DNA of 64,000 nucleotides from a virus: the IMG/VR virus record IMGVR_UViG_3300032820_000003, positions 21,064-85,063 of that record; one strand, 5' to 3'. A program made the position numbers and the translations under genes. Of the stretch, positions 30,453 through 39,310 are shown piece by piece. The notes beneath the pieces are model-generated. The model saw only the letters and a program-made list of their open reading frames with translations, ran no database searches and was not told where the DNA came from. Each line of letters opens with the position of its first letter. Within the stretch, counting starts at the first letter, position 1.

Positions 30453-32135
30453 TTATCCTCGATATCCACAGTAGAGACATAAATTGTTTGCTTTAACCCA
30501 AAACGATTCGACACAGATGCTTTCTTGACAGTCAGGATTTGGAGCAGTCGCCCCAAGTTGATTCGTATCATTCCATGATAACTGAGTGTCTCCTGATTCT
30601 AAATCTTCTATTCCATCTTTTTTGCCACGTAATGTAGCTTCTATTTGTACGCTTGCCTTTGGTGCTGATTGTTCTCCGGGCGATACCGCCTCTAACCAAT
30701 CTGTAGCACTCCCTACTGTTGTATAAACATCTTGCGATAATTCATGACATGCTTGTAATGCCATTGCAACTGAGAAGAATGCGTCTCCGTGTCCCATAGG
30801 TGTTTCAGGTGCTTTCAATTCGTTACTTACAGATAAAATCTGTTGAGTTTGTCGTTCATCTTGAAGCAGTTTTAAATTCCCAGAATGTACGAACTGCTCA
30901 AATATATGAGCCATCGTATTCTTAGATTTTAATGTAAACGACATAGATCGCCATTTATGGTCTAATCCTCTATCCTCTAATTCTCCACGAGTATTATCTA
31001 CATAACCCCGTGTAATATTAAAGTTTTCTGCCACTTCGTTCAGATACTCTACTTGATCTGAATAACTCCAACCATCTAACCATGATTGGTGTATCTGCTC
31101 CACTTTATCTCCAATCTTTCTGAAAATAACGAGATGTGATGGGTGTCTCTTTTTCCCCACATCAAACCCAGCGAATATTTGTTCATCAACCGATTCTGTA
31201 TACGGTTTAGTTGTAGGTAGATTCCTCAACTCTGGGTCTTCTAAATTTTCTATATCTTCCTTATCAAAATATGATTCAGTCGAAAAATGTGGTACTAACA
31301 AAAACTCTGAAGCAAAAGACTTAGGTCTTGCTTTTTGTTGCTGTAGTAACCATTCTTCTGAGTATAACTCAGGCATTAAAACTCGCCTATTTGGGGCAGG
31401 GTCTAATGCTGGTAAGACTCTAGATTTAAATCTATCATCTTTTTGTAACTTTGTCAAGAGGTCACCCGGCATCATGGGGGTTCCTAATACAATAGTAGGT
31501 ACACCTTTTAAGGGAATGAATAAACTTTCCGTCATAAAATGGTCTTCTACTTTTGTAATCTGCCCCGTATTTAAAGGATTTTCAGGGTCACGTAAAACGT
31601 CATCTGCAATTAATGCCCCATTAACGTGCATACCTCTTTTAAAAGAAAACAATCCTCCATGCATAATTTCAATAGGTTTATTCTGTAAATAATACCTAAA
31701 TGAATAATCAGCTTTTGGAGTCCTATTTACCATCATCTCTGAAAGAATAGGATTCCTAGAGATTTCTTTATTGATTTCAGATATATGATACTTAGCCATA
31801 CCATCACTATAAGATAAATATAAGACTGACATGTCTCGTGTCGATTGTAATAATCTCCAAACACTAAAGGCATGTCCTAATATGGTTGACTTAAAATGAA
31901 ACCGTGGTAACACAGCTACATAATTTAAGCCTTCCTGTAAACATTCTTCTATATCTTCTGCTACTTGTCCAACGTGCCATGCTTGAAAATATTCTGGGTG
32001 GTCAAATCCTTGCGACCATATGTCCCTAAGAAACTCCCAAAAGCTTCCAATACGAGTTGTTGTATGTGTAGTTAAGCCGTCAGATAATAATTCAAAAGCT
32101 TTACTAAATGTTGTTACATCGTTTGATTTAACCAT
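30453..32135 (-). CDS. terL: terminase large subunit
   Basis: About 560 residues. Packaging ATPase and nuclease: Walker A-like RFHFKST near residue 80, Walker B-like ALIADDV, and nuclease motif FAGFDVGKKRHPSHLVIFR. ATG at 32135 has GGATGGAG upstream and is preferred to the ATG at 32141, which touches the ribosome site. The C-terminus carries a Cys-rich tail (C-x4-C, then C-x2-C) resembling a zinc site, unusual for this family. Overlaps the small subunit gene. Confidence 0.88.
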   Translation of the reverse strand: MVKSNDVTTFSKAFELLSDGLTTHTTTRIGSFWEFLRDIWSQGFDHPEYFQAWHVGQVAEDIEECLQEGLNYVAVLPRFHFKSTILGHAFSVWRLLQSTRDMSVLYLSYSDGMAKYHISEINKEISRNPILSEMMVNRTPKADYSFRYYLQNKPIEIMHGGLFSFKRGMHVNGALIADDVLRDPENPLNTGQITKVEDHFMTESLFIPLKGVPTIVLGTPMMPGDLLTKLQKDDRFKSRVLPALDPAPNRRVLMPELYSEEWLLQQQKARPKSFASEFLLVPHFSTESYFDKEDIENLEDPELRNLPTTKPYTESVDEQIFAGFDVGKKRHPSHLVIFRKIGDKVEQIHQSWLDGWSYSDQVEYLNEVAENFNITRGYVDNTRGELEDRGLDHKWRSMSFTLKSKNTMAHIFEQFVHSGNLKLLQDERQTQQILSVSNELKAPETPMGHGDAFFSVAMALQACHELSQDVYTTVGSATDWLEAVSPGEQSAPKASVQIEATLRGKKDGIEDLESGDTQLSWNDTNQLGATAPNPDCQESICVESFWVKANNLCLYCGYRG

Positions 32136-32631
32136 CTCCATCCTTTTGTACTAATGTTTTTAATTTAAAAGCAACTCGTTGTAATAAATCAGGGTCTTGA
32201 ATTTCATCAATTAATACAGACATAACATCCTGTACAAATTGAAGATTAATTAAACCTTCCATTACATGCCGCTCCCCTTGAATACTTAAATCTAATGCTT
32301 TAGCGGCATCAAAAGCACGATTAAAAGTTAAAGTACCTAATTCATTTACAGCTTTATGTCGTAATGATTCATATTCATTTAAATGCTCTTCTTGTAATCT
32401 CGCATATCGCTGTGTTTCAGATTCCTGTACTTTTGTTATAGCATCAGCACGGGTGGCTAATTTTGTATCTTTCCACCCGTCTGACTTAATCCATGAATAA
32501 ACTGTTGAGGTGGCTACCTTAACATTAAATTCTTTACTTAATTCATCAGAGATTGTTTCTGCGGTATTATCCCCAGCTAAGTACAATTCTAACGCTTTAA
32601 GTTTTACCTCTTCAGGTAGTTTCTTAGGCAT
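32128..32631 (-). CDS. terS: terminase small subunit
   Basis: ATG at 32631 overlaps the stop of the 32624 gene; a longer frame (to 32658) starts with GTG. 167 residues. Residues 5-50 form a helix-turn-helix (VKLKALELYLAGDNTAETI then STVYSWIKSDGW) followed by helices, the usual architecture of a DNA-recognising small terminase subunit. It immediately precedes terL. Confidence 0.75.
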   Translation of the reverse strand: MPKKLPEEVKLKALELYLAGDNTAETISDELSKEFNVKVATSTVYSWIKSDGWKDTKLATRADAITKVQESETQRYARLQEEHLNEYESLRHKAVNELGTLTFNRAFDAAKALDLSIQGERHVMEGLINLQFVQDVMSVLIDEIQDPDLLQRVAFKLKTLVQKDGDG

Positions 32632-33112
32632 TACCTGATCCAAATGCGTATCCGCCACCGTATTTTCCTACAGCTTGCGAATCTATATTTCCTCCATATG
32701 GAGAACCATCAGCTTGCATAAGTCTAGAAAAATCTATATGACCTGTTTTACCGTTTTTTGCAGCTACATGACAATAAGGTACATCTACTTTACCGCCTGT
32801 CGTATTACGTACAGGTCTATGCCTAATTACAATTTCATCTTCTCTACCACATATTCGTGAAAAAATAGCTTCTTGCTCGTTGAGTGGTTTAAAATGTTTA
32901 TTTCCCTGAACAGTTCCTTGAGTTCTTTGATAATCAACTACTCGTTTGTTCCAAAAACAATCTTTAAATTCACACCAAACAATCTTGCCAAATTCGTTTT
33001 TCATATCTTCTTCTGTTACCCCTTCAGGTAACTTATCTTTATATTCCAGTCTTTCATGATATGATTCATTATATTGAATTCTAATCTGATCTGGGCTATT
33101 CTTGGGTTCCAT
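32624..33112 (-). CDS. hypothetical protein, 162 aa
   Basis: ATG at 33112 follows AGGAGGATATAA. Mixed sequence with an internal CEFKDCFWNKR and a Gly-rich C-terminus (KYGGGYAFGSGNA). No family recognised. It links the RuvC-like gene and terminase and could serve DNA packaging, which is inference. Confidence 0.55.
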   Translation of the reverse strand: MEPKNSPDQIRIQYNESYHERLEYKDKLPEGVTEEDMKNEFGKIVWCEFKDCFWNKRVVDYQRTQGTVQGNKHFKPLNEQEAIFSRICGREDEIVIRHRPVRNTTGGKVDVPYCHVAAKNGKTGHIDFSRLMQADGSPYGGNIDSQAVGKYGGGYAFGSGNA

Positions 33113-33611
33113 TTATATCCTCCTGTTTCTTCCATAGTGCAATACAAGCAGCGTCTGCAAAGTCTTGCTCTTTAAATACTTCACCCCACTTGTCTATTGC
33201 ATACTGTTTAATTTCTTTTTTTGAACAGTTTCCTTTTCCTACTATTTGCCTTTTCCATTTTGTATTGTCAACATAACAACAATTTATGTTTAGTATATCA
33301 CACACAAAACGGACAACTCCAATTACTGAAGCAATGGAAATGGTGGCCTTGGGATTCTGGATAAAAATCGCAGATTCCACAGCAGCTAACATATCATTCC
33401 TTAATAAAAGGGTATGTTTTATTGTACTAAGTTCAGCCAAAAATTCCCTACTAAAAGATTGGAAACGGCTATCAAAATCTTTCTCTTTGCTACCCCATTT
33501 ATACTGAGCAACAATCTCTTCGTTCTGGTTAATTATTACGCCATGAATTGCTTTACTAGAACAGTCTAAACCTAAATAATATTTATTAACTATTGTTTCT
33601 TGATTCCCCAT
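33096..33611 (-). CDS. RuvC-like Holliday junction resolvase
   Basis: 171 residues with the RNase H-fold acidic quartet of RuvC: Asp16 (YYLGLDCSSK), Glu79 (AAVESAIF), and Asp150/Asp153 (QDFADAACIALW). Length equals that of bacterial RuvC. Resolves branched DNA before packaging. ATG at 33611 follows AGGACTT inside the end of the 33586 gene. Near terminase, as in many phages. Confidence 0.82.
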   Translation of the reverse strand: MGNQETIVNKYYLGLDCSSKAIHGVIINQNEEIVAQYKWGSKEKDFDSRFQSFSREFLAELSTIKHTLLLRNDMLAAVESAIFIQNPKATISIASVIGVVRFVCDILNINCCYVDNTKWKRQIVGKGNCSKKEIKQYAIDKWGEVFKEQDFADAACIALWKKQEDINGTQE

Positions 33612-34104
33612 AAGTCCTCAAAGTTACTATTCTAGAAACTGCGTCATAGGCAGATTTATAGGCGTTTAATAAACCTCCCATTTTCTGATGTAGGGCTGAC
33701 TGTTCTATTATTTCTTGGCGTAATTCTTTTAGAGAAGGGTACTTACTAAGAGCAGCACCTCTAACTTCTTCTCTGGTTAACTTTTTCTGCCCCCCATCTT
33801 CTCGTTCTTCTGCAATTCTAAAAATGGCAGTTGCATATCCTTCATCAAAAGCAGCTTCTAAGGCTTTTCGTTTAGCTTCACAATCAGCTACTTGGGCTTC
33901 TAAATATGCTTTATATCCACCGTAAGCAATTAAAAATTCTTCTAGCTTACGATTATCATGATTCATTAAATTTGCAAACTCTAAATCGTCCCTATCAGAT
34001 AAATCTGTTTTAAACTGTGGTATATTTAATGTACGTAGTTCATTTTCTGCATTTGCTAACGCTTTAATTGGACTCCATGCTGTTTGCTTTGTTTCTATTT
34101 TCAT
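33586..34104 (-). CDS. helical hypothetical protein, 172 aa
   Basis: ATG at 34104 follows GGGAGGTAAAAG. Largely helical with a central coiled-coil stretch (AQVADCEAKRKALEAAF) and a basic segment. No family recognised. Overlaps the Cas4-like nuclease gene by 41 bases and lies in the recombination module. Confidence 0.55.
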   Translation of the reverse strand: MKIETKQTAWSPIKALANAENELRTLNIPQFKTDLSDRDDLEFANLMNHDNRKLEEFLIAYGGYKAYLEAQVADCEAKRKALEAAFDEGYATAIFRIAEEREDGGQKKLTREEVRGAALSKYPSLKELRQEIIEQSALHQKMGGLLNAYKSAYDAVSRIVTLRTYGESRNNS

Positions 34105-34804
34105 CTTTTACCTCCCTACAAGCACAATAAAATTCACCTGTACATTCAAGAGGAACTTCATTCGGAGTCATATTCATAATACGAATACACCTCTCTAATA
34201 TTTCGTCCCATACTTTCTTGTCTTTAACTATTTTAAAGGCTTTCATATCTTGATCATTTTTATTTTCGTACACTACAATTCCATTTTTTAATCCCATTAG
34301 GTTTAAATATATCTGTAATTGTATAACGTGTTCAGGTTTGGGCTGATCGATTAAATTTTCAAACCCTCGTGCATTAATAGTTTTTAACTCTACTATTGCT
34401 CTATCTGTATCTTTATACCGTATTAAAAAGTCGTATCGTCCTGAAATAGGTGGATTATCAAACTTTAATGTTTGTTCAGCAGCTAAAAATAATCCTGCTT
34501 TTCTTAAATATTTCTCCATCCTAGTCTCAAACGCCCCACCCGTATCAAATATACGCTGTGTTTGTGGGGTTACTTCCTGTGCGGGTAATCCACCGTGATA
34601 AGCAAAATATAAATATCGATCACATCTATTCCCTAATGCAGATGGGTAAAACTTCTGAACAGCTTTCCACGGTCTAGTATAACCTAATACGCTGTCTATC
34701 TGCTTTAGAAACCACCTATCTTGATTCTTAACTCTGGGTTTAGAAGATTTCGCTCTCGGCTTCTTTTTCTTTTGTTGTTTTACAAGTTGTCTAATGCTTG
34801 CCAT
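34064..34804 (-). CDS. Cas4/RecB-like PD-(D/E)XK nuclease
   Basis: 246 residues. The nuclease core shows ISGRYDFLIRY (Asp), AIVELKTINA (E-x-K) and QLQIYLNLMG (Q-x3-Y), the three motifs of the RecB/Cas4 exonuclease family. Cys in GNRCDRYLYF and CTGEFYCAC near the C-terminus match the four-Cys iron-sulfur cluster of Cas4-like enzymes. Such phage enzymes process DNA ends in recombination. Start ATG at 34804. Confidence 0.75.
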   Translation of the reverse strand: MASIRQLVKQQKKKKPRAKSSKPRVKNQDRWFLKQIDSVLGYTRPWKAVQKFYPSALGNRCDRYLYFAYHGGLPAQEVTPQTQRIFDTGGAFETRMEKYLRKAGLFLAAEQTLKFDNPPISGRYDFLIRYKDTDRAIVELKTINARGFENLIDQPKPEHVIQLQIYLNLMGLKNGIVVYENKNDQDMKAFKIVKDKKVWDEILERCIRIMNMTPNEVPLECTGEFYCACREVKDENRNKANSMESN

Positions 34805-35079
34805 AAAACCTTTTTAATCTCCTCCTTATTTGTTTCCTTAATATGTAATACGTTTGTAATAGCTGGTATCTCTAATAATTCCATATCACGTTTTACATCT
34901 CGTTTTTTAAGATGCCCGTAAACCCCATCCGCTTCAATAACTAATCCAATTTCAGCAATCCAGAAATCTACTATATAATTAATAAATGAATATTGTGTGT
35001 CATATCGTAACCCACATTCATCAAGTAAATGTTGAATATGCTGCTCTTGTTGAGTATAGTCTTTAGGCCGCAAGTTCAC
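34780..35079 (-). CDS. Vsr/DUF559-like endonuclease
   Basis: About 99 residues if started at the GTG at 35079, which has GAGGTG upstream and overlaps the recA-like stop; a longer frame to 35133 exists but would overlap 71 bases. The core INYIVDFWIAEIGLVIEADG.YGH has the Asp...E-x-D pattern of very-short-patch-like nucleases (DUF559). It is co-directional with a second nuclease and the recombinase. Confidence 0.65.
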   Translation of the reverse strand: MNLRPKDYTQQEQHIQHLLDECGLRYDTQYSFINYIVDFWIAEIGLVIEADGVYGHLKKRDVKRDMELLEIPAITNVLHIKETNKEEIKKVLWQALDNL

Positions 35080-36004
35080 TTTTAAGCACCTCAAACAAGT
35101 CTGGGTTCTCTGTAAATAATTTACGGACTCCATTCAAACCCATAGCTTTCTGTTCTTTATATGCATACCACGGGCCTGATTGAGTAATTAATTTTGCCTC
35201 AATCCCATCTCGGATATAACTTTCAGTAACATCAATTCCACCTTCCACTCTAAATGGTACGGTAGCTGAATTCCAATTCTCGCCCCCAACTTTACTCTTA
35301 CGTAATCGGACTTCCATATCAAAACCAACATTAGTAGTTCCTTCTTTAATCCAACCACTTCGTCTGACTTGTAATAAGAAGTGGGCAAAGAAAGCTTGGG
35401 CTAACCCACCCGGCATATTATCTAAGGCTACAGGCCCAATACTACTTCTAACTTGGTTAATAGCTACTAAAGCTGAACCGTGTTTTAAATTAGGTAGTAT
35501 TCTAGGCAATGAACTATTTACAAATCGTGCTTGCCATGCCATTGGATTATAAGAAAAGTCTTCATCATGTACTGCTGTAGGAACTAGTCCTGCAATACTG
35601 TCTAAAACTATTACGTCTACTCCTGCCCTCATTAATTCTCTAGCTGTATCCATTGCTTCTTCACCATTGATCGGTTGGGCAACCATAACCTTTGATGAAT
35701 CAATACCACATTTCTCAACCCAAGCTGAGTCCCATGATAATTCTGTATCTATCCACGCTGTAGTCCCTCCATTTCTCTGTGCATTTGCGACAACCTGAGA
35801 GGCTAAATATGACTTACCTACATTAGTTGGGCCATATAAAATGGTCATTCTCTTTTTAGGTATGCCACCACCAGTAAGATTATCAAGAACAGGGATATTG
35901 AAAGGGATTCTTCCAAAAGAAAAGTCGTCACTATCTCCCCTCCTTAAATTCATTGTTTTGTTTTGTAATAATGATTCTATTACATCTTCAGCACTATTTT
36001 TCAT
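35063..36004 (-). CDS. RecA/UvsX-like recombinase
   Basis: 313 residues. Walker A GPTNVGKS at 58-65, Walker B VIVLDSIAGL and the ATINQVRSSIG-type L1/L2 segment (LVAINQVRSSIG) are present, in a RecA-core fold. Strand exchange in repair and replication is the expected role. ATG at 36004 follows GGAGGGTTAA. Neighbours are nucleases and DNA polymerase. Confidence 0.85.
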   Translation of the reverse strand: MKNSAEDVIESLLQNKTMNLRRGDSDDFSFGRIPFNIPVLDNLTGGGIPKKRMTILYGPTNVGKSYLASQVVANAQRNGGTTAWIDTELSWDSAWVEKCGIDSSKVMVAQPINGEEAMDTARELMRAGVDVIVLDSIAGLVPTAVHDEDFSYNPMAWQARFVNSSLPRILPNLKHGSALVAINQVRSSIGPVALDNMPGGLAQAFFAHFLLQVRRSGWIKEGTTNVGFDMEVRLRKSKVGGENWNSATVPFRVEGGIDVTESYIRDGIEAKLITQSGPWYAYKEQKAMGLNGVRKLFTENPDLFEVLKSELAA

Positions 36005-36271
36005 TTAACCCTCCTTACGTTGATGGATCGCTTCTGCCCATGCAAAATATACAGCACAGGCTTGAATAATCTCCTCGTACATATTTTCATCGTCTTTTTC
36101 CCAAATGGCTCGTGCTACTTCACCATTCTCTTCTGTTGCTATGACATTCCAATATTCATCTGAATGTCCTGATTGGTTACCATACATTGTATCTTGACGC
36201 TCTCTTTCTGCAAGAACTGCCTCTAAGACTATTGCCCTAGTAACCTCGTTTTTAATTGCTTGATCCTTCAT
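36005..36271 (-). CDS. MazG-like nucleotide pyrophosphohydrolase-fold protein
   Basis: 88 residues. ERERQDTMYG, then EENGEVARAI and EEIIQACAVYFAWAEAI reproduce the E-x2-E...E-x2-(D/E) ligand pattern of MazG-type all-alpha NTP pyrophosphohydrolases found in many phages. May adjust the nucleotide pool. ATG at 36271. Confidence 0.7.
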   Translation of the reverse strand: MKDQAIKNEVTRAIVLEAVLAERERQDTMYGNQSGHSDEYWNVIATEENGEVARAIWEKDDENMYEEIIQACAVYFAWAEAIHQRKEG

Positions 36272-36476
36272 CTAATACCTCTGTTATTTTATTATCGACT
36301 TCATCCTTCATATACCCCCAGATTTGATTAGCGGTATCTTTAACCTCGGCTAATTGAACATCAACCGGGACTTCGGTGTCGATTTGATCTACATTCAAGT
36401 CTATCCTAGCATATTGATTTGTTGCTAAGTCTCCAACTCTAAATGTAAACCCTAAATGCATACTTACTTTTGCCAT
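36252..36476 (-). CDS. hypothetical protein, 74 aa
   Basis: ATG at 36476 follows AGAGGAGGAACAAGA. Beta-rich start (HLGFTFRVGDLA), then a helix. No family recognised; conserved-looking position between MazG-like and DUF1599-like genes. Confidence 0.55.
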   Translation of the reverse strand: MAKVSMHLGFTFRVGDLATNQYARIDLNVDQIDTEVPVDVQLAEVKDTANQIWGYMKDEVDNKITEVLDEGSSN

Positions 36477-36775
36477 TCTTGTTCCTCCTCTAATTTAAGT
36501 GTAAAACATTCTCTTTGTAGCATTAAACCAATTATAGCATATCCTGCTATATCAGTAAAGCTATCTTCTATTGCTTCATGTTTAGGCGTTTTAGCTGTCC
36601 ATAACAAGTGTTTTAATCTGCCTATTTTGTCCCATAGGCGGACGATTAAGCCCTGTTCTTTGAAAACTAGTATATTATCAGGGCCGTAGTCTTTATGCTT
36701 CTCTATGACCGTCCTAGCCACCTCTAAAGCGATGTTACGACACGCCTGATCAAATGTACCCTCACTCTGTCGCAT
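36464..36775 (-). CDS. DUF1599-like (nucleotide modification associated) protein
   Basis: 103 residues. VIEKHKDYGPDNILVFKEQGLIVRLWDKIGRL and EDSFTDIAGYAIIGL match the DUF1599 signature (K.DYG...R..DK..R......D...D..GYA). The family is of MazG-like all-alpha fold and is linked by genome context to modified nucleotide synthesis in phages. ATG at 36775 follows AAGGAAG. Confidence 0.7.
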   Translation of the reverse strand: MRQSEGTFDQACRNIALEVARTVIEKHKDYGPDNILVFKEQGLIVRLWDKIGRLKHLLWTAKTPKHEAIEDSFTDIAGYAIIGLMLQRECFTLKLEEEQEWQK

Positions 36776-37055
36776 CTTCCTTCTCCCATTTCTGAACCTT
36801 ATCTAATACATATACATGTAAATCTGCTCCAAGTCCTGATGCAAAAGCAGCTAAACGTATTACATTATCTAATGTTTCTGAATATAACTCTCTATGTTCT
36901 TTACTATTTTCATCTGCTCTGTACCATGAATTTTGAATCGCTTTTATCCTATCATCTAAATCCTGTATTCTTGTAGCTATCTCTAATTTATCTCCCCATT
37001 GAGGATTGTCTTTTAAAGATGCGGTTCCATGTGGAGTATTAACTATTTCTGTCAT
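36762..37055 (-). CDS. hypothetical protein, 97 aa
   Basis: ATG at 37055 follows ACGAGGTAGTT, preferred over upstream in-frame starts. Helical with a charged end (KVQKWEKEDATE). No recognised family. Confidence 0.5.
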   Translation of the reverse strand: MTEIVNTPHGTASLKDNPQWGDKLEIATRIQDLDDRIKAIQNSWYRADENSKEHRELYSETLDNVIRLAAFASGLGADLHVYVLDKVQKWEKEDATE

Positions 37056-37239
37056 AACTACCTCGTTTTTTACCATAATTATAATCAATAGGATGTGGAA
37101 TAGAATCTATCTCTGTTTTTAACTCTTTATATTCGTTATAACGTTTATTAGCTTTATAGGTAGCATATGCACCTCCAACAATTCCAGCTGCTCCGCCAAT
37201 TACTCCTGCCACAATCCCAAATATTTTTCTCTTTTTCAT
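37039..37239 (-). CDS. small membrane protein with glycine-rich helix, 66 aa
   Basis: ATG at 37239 follows GGGAGTGAAAGAT. A Lys/Arg start (MKKRK) and one Gly-rich hydrophobic helix (IFGIVAGVIGGAAGIVGGAYA) then a charged tail; the G-x3-G spacing resembles glycine-zipper membrane proteins. Confidence 0.55.
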   Translation of the reverse strand: MKKRKIFGIVAGVIGGAAGIVGGAYATYKANKRYNEYKELKTEIDSIPHPIDYNYGKKRGSYDRNS

Positions 37240-37244
37240 ATCTT

Positions 37245-39203
37245 TCACTCCCAATCTATATAATTTTCGCATGATTCTTTTACGACTGGTTCATACATAA
37301 AGTCTTTTTTAGTCGCCCATGATGGCGAACATTCTTCCATATCTACATATAATGGTATATCTAAACTATTTTGCTCTAATAAAGATTTAATTTGGTTAGG
37401 TACTTCTTCTAACTCGGAGTTATCTATTTCACAAATGATCTCATCATGAACTTGTAATAACATTCTGCTTTTCTTATCAGCTAAGTATTGAGCAACTGAA
37501 ATCATTCGTTCACTTAATATATCAGCACTTGTGCCTTGAACAAGGTAATTAACTCCTTTATAGCCTAACTCTTTTTTAATCCTATATAAGCGTCCATATC
37601 TATTTCGTATCCATCCTCTACTCTCTACCGTACTAACTACAGAATCAAAAAATTCTTTTGACCCTTTCAACCCTGCAAAATACTGCTTTTTATACCGTCC
37701 TGCCTCAATAGGAGTAGTTCCTAATTGTACAGCGAGTTTATTACGCCCAATTCCATATATAGTTCCAAAGGTAATCGCTTTCGCCATTTGCCTATAAAAC
37801 TTAAAGTCCTTAGACTCCTCATCAACATTAAAAGCTAATTTAGCTGCTTCACCATGAAAATCAGTATCTGATCTTTTAAGTAACTCATTAATCTCCTCGT
37901 TCTGTAAATAACTTAAAAAGACTCTAACTTCCATTTGAGAATAGTCAAAACCAATTAATGTTTTTTCAGGTCGGGATATAAATAATCTACGAATAGCTAT
38001 TTGAGTAGGATCAGTATCATCATAATATTCATCCCCTAAATATCCCCATGTTTGAATCACATTATCAGATAAATCGGTTTGAGACGAGCCACCTTTAGAT
38101 GCTATCAAAGCTGATACCCTAGACCGTACATCTCGCAACTGATCTTCTGTTAATTCCTCATTTGACAATCTAAAATAGTTTCGGGGAATATTTTGAAGGT
38201 TAGGTTCTCGTGATGAAAGCCTACCAGTTAACGTACCCCAATTACAAAAAGATGTATGCATAACAGGTTTCTCTAAATAAGGTTCTATATATGTAGACCT
38301 TAATTTTTCTAATGTCCTATATTGCCTAACTAGTCCTGCAAGAGGATGATTAATTTGAATCAACGCAGCTTCACCCCAAGATTGCTTACCTTTAGGTGTA
38401 GTTTCTGGTGAAAAAATACCATTGTTGTTAAATACCTCACCTAACTGTGCCGTACTATTTATATTAAACTCTCCAACATCACTATATATCTGCCTTTCTA
38501 TTTCACTTTTACGCTGTTCAATCTTTCCCATAACATATTCTGCATATTTAGTATCTACTGAGATTCCAGACTCTTCCATATTTAATAAAACTTTAGTTAA
38601 AGCTTTCTCCATTTCAAAAATATCCATTTGATTAGTAGCTTCTAACTTAGCTAATCTATCATTATATAATGTTCTAGTCCACTCAACATCTTTTATACAA
38701 TAAGGGCCTAGTATAGTAGGTGGGGCTAACGAAAAGTCTTTATTCCATTTATTGGAACGCAACACTTTTTTAGTTTCTATATCATAAGCCCCTGCCTCAT
38801 CACCATAACTACGTTTTAAAGTGCTTGTTAAATCTAAATCTTTCACTACAGCGGGTTCTGTTAATCTAACCATTACTAATACATCAATTAATTCTATATT
38901 AGTTACATCTAAACCGTCCTGCTGTAAAAAGTGAAGATCGAATTTAACATTATAACCAATTAAACTCTTTCTTAAATTCATTACATCTATTAATTCTTTT
39001 AATGCTGTAGGAGGTAGATTTGTTCCTTGTTGATGCCTTACAGGAAAGTAATACGCTGCATTTTCTACTGCGATCCCAATCCCACATATCTGATTCATAC
39101 CAAAATAATCTAAACCATTTGTCTCAACATCTACTATCCACGTATCTGAAGAACGTAACTGAGTTAATACTTCTGCAAAATCTGTTAAATTATCAACTAT
39201 CAT
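37245..39203 (-). CDS. polA: family A DNA polymerase with 3'-5' exonuclease
   Basis: 652 residues. Exonuclease residues Asp25/Glu27 (VDVETNG), Asp89 and Asp172 are present; the polymerase motifs are FDYSQMEVR (Asp420), RQMAKAITFGTIYG (471-484) and VHDE (585-588). Phe479 corresponds to E. coli Phe762; T7-type enzymes have Tyr here. The 5' nuclease domain is absent, normal for phage. Start ATG 39203 follows AAGGAGAAATA. Upstream lie helicase, primase and SSB candidate. Confidence 0.92.
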   Translation of the reverse strand: MIVDNLTDFAEVLTQLRSSDTWIVDVETNGLDYFGMNQICGIGIAVENAAYYFPVRHQQGTNLPPTALKELIDVMNLRKSLIGYNVKFDLHFLQQDGLDVTNIELIDVLVMVRLTEPAVVKDLDLTSTLKRSYGDEAGAYDIETKKVLRSNKWNKDFSLAPPTILGPYCIKDVEWTRTLYNDRLAKLEATNQMDIFEMEKALTKVLLNMEESGISVDTKYAEYVMGKIEQRKSEIERQIYSDVGEFNINSTAQLGEVFNNNGIFSPETTPKGKQSWGEAALIQINHPLAGLVRQYRTLEKLRSTYIEPYLEKPVMHTSFCNWGTLTGRLSSREPNLQNIPRNYFRLSNEELTEDQLRDVRSRVSALIASKGGSSQTDLSDNVIQTWGYLGDEYYDDTDPTQIAIRRLFISRPEKTLIGFDYSQMEVRVFLSYLQNEEINELLKRSDTDFHGEAAKLAFNVDEESKDFKFYRQMAKAITFGTIYGIGRNKLAVQLGTTPIEAGRYKKQYFAGLKGSKEFFDSVVSTVESRGWIRNRYGRLYRIKKELGYKGVNYLVQGTSADILSERMISVAQYLADKKSRMLLQVHDEIICEIDNSELEEVPNQIKSLLEQNSLDIPLYVDMEECSPSWATKKDFMYEPVVKESCENYIDWE

Positions 39204-39309
39204 TATTTCTCCTTAGTAGGCTTTCAGGTATAGCCTTTACAGCAAGCCTTGCCACGATCGGTGAGCGGTAAAATCCCTTTAAACCATACTCCGTATCTTG
39301 TCTGTGCAT
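39193..39309 (-). CDS. possible 38-residue basic protein
   Basis: ATG at 39309 follows the stop of the 39311 gene without a clear ribosome site, and the frame ends in the start of polA. The basic sequence (FYRSPIVARLAVKAIPESLLRR) looks protein-like, but evidence is limited to the open frame and its fit. Confidence 0.3.
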   Translation of the reverse strand: MHRQDTEYGLKGFYRSPIVARLAVKAIPESLLRRNNDS

Positions 39310-39310
39310 A

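Noticed and set aside
35080-35133. Longer N-terminus for the Vsr-like nuclease
   Set aside because: The extra codons lie inside the recombinase gene in another frame and have no domain content; GTG at 35079 has a ribosome site.
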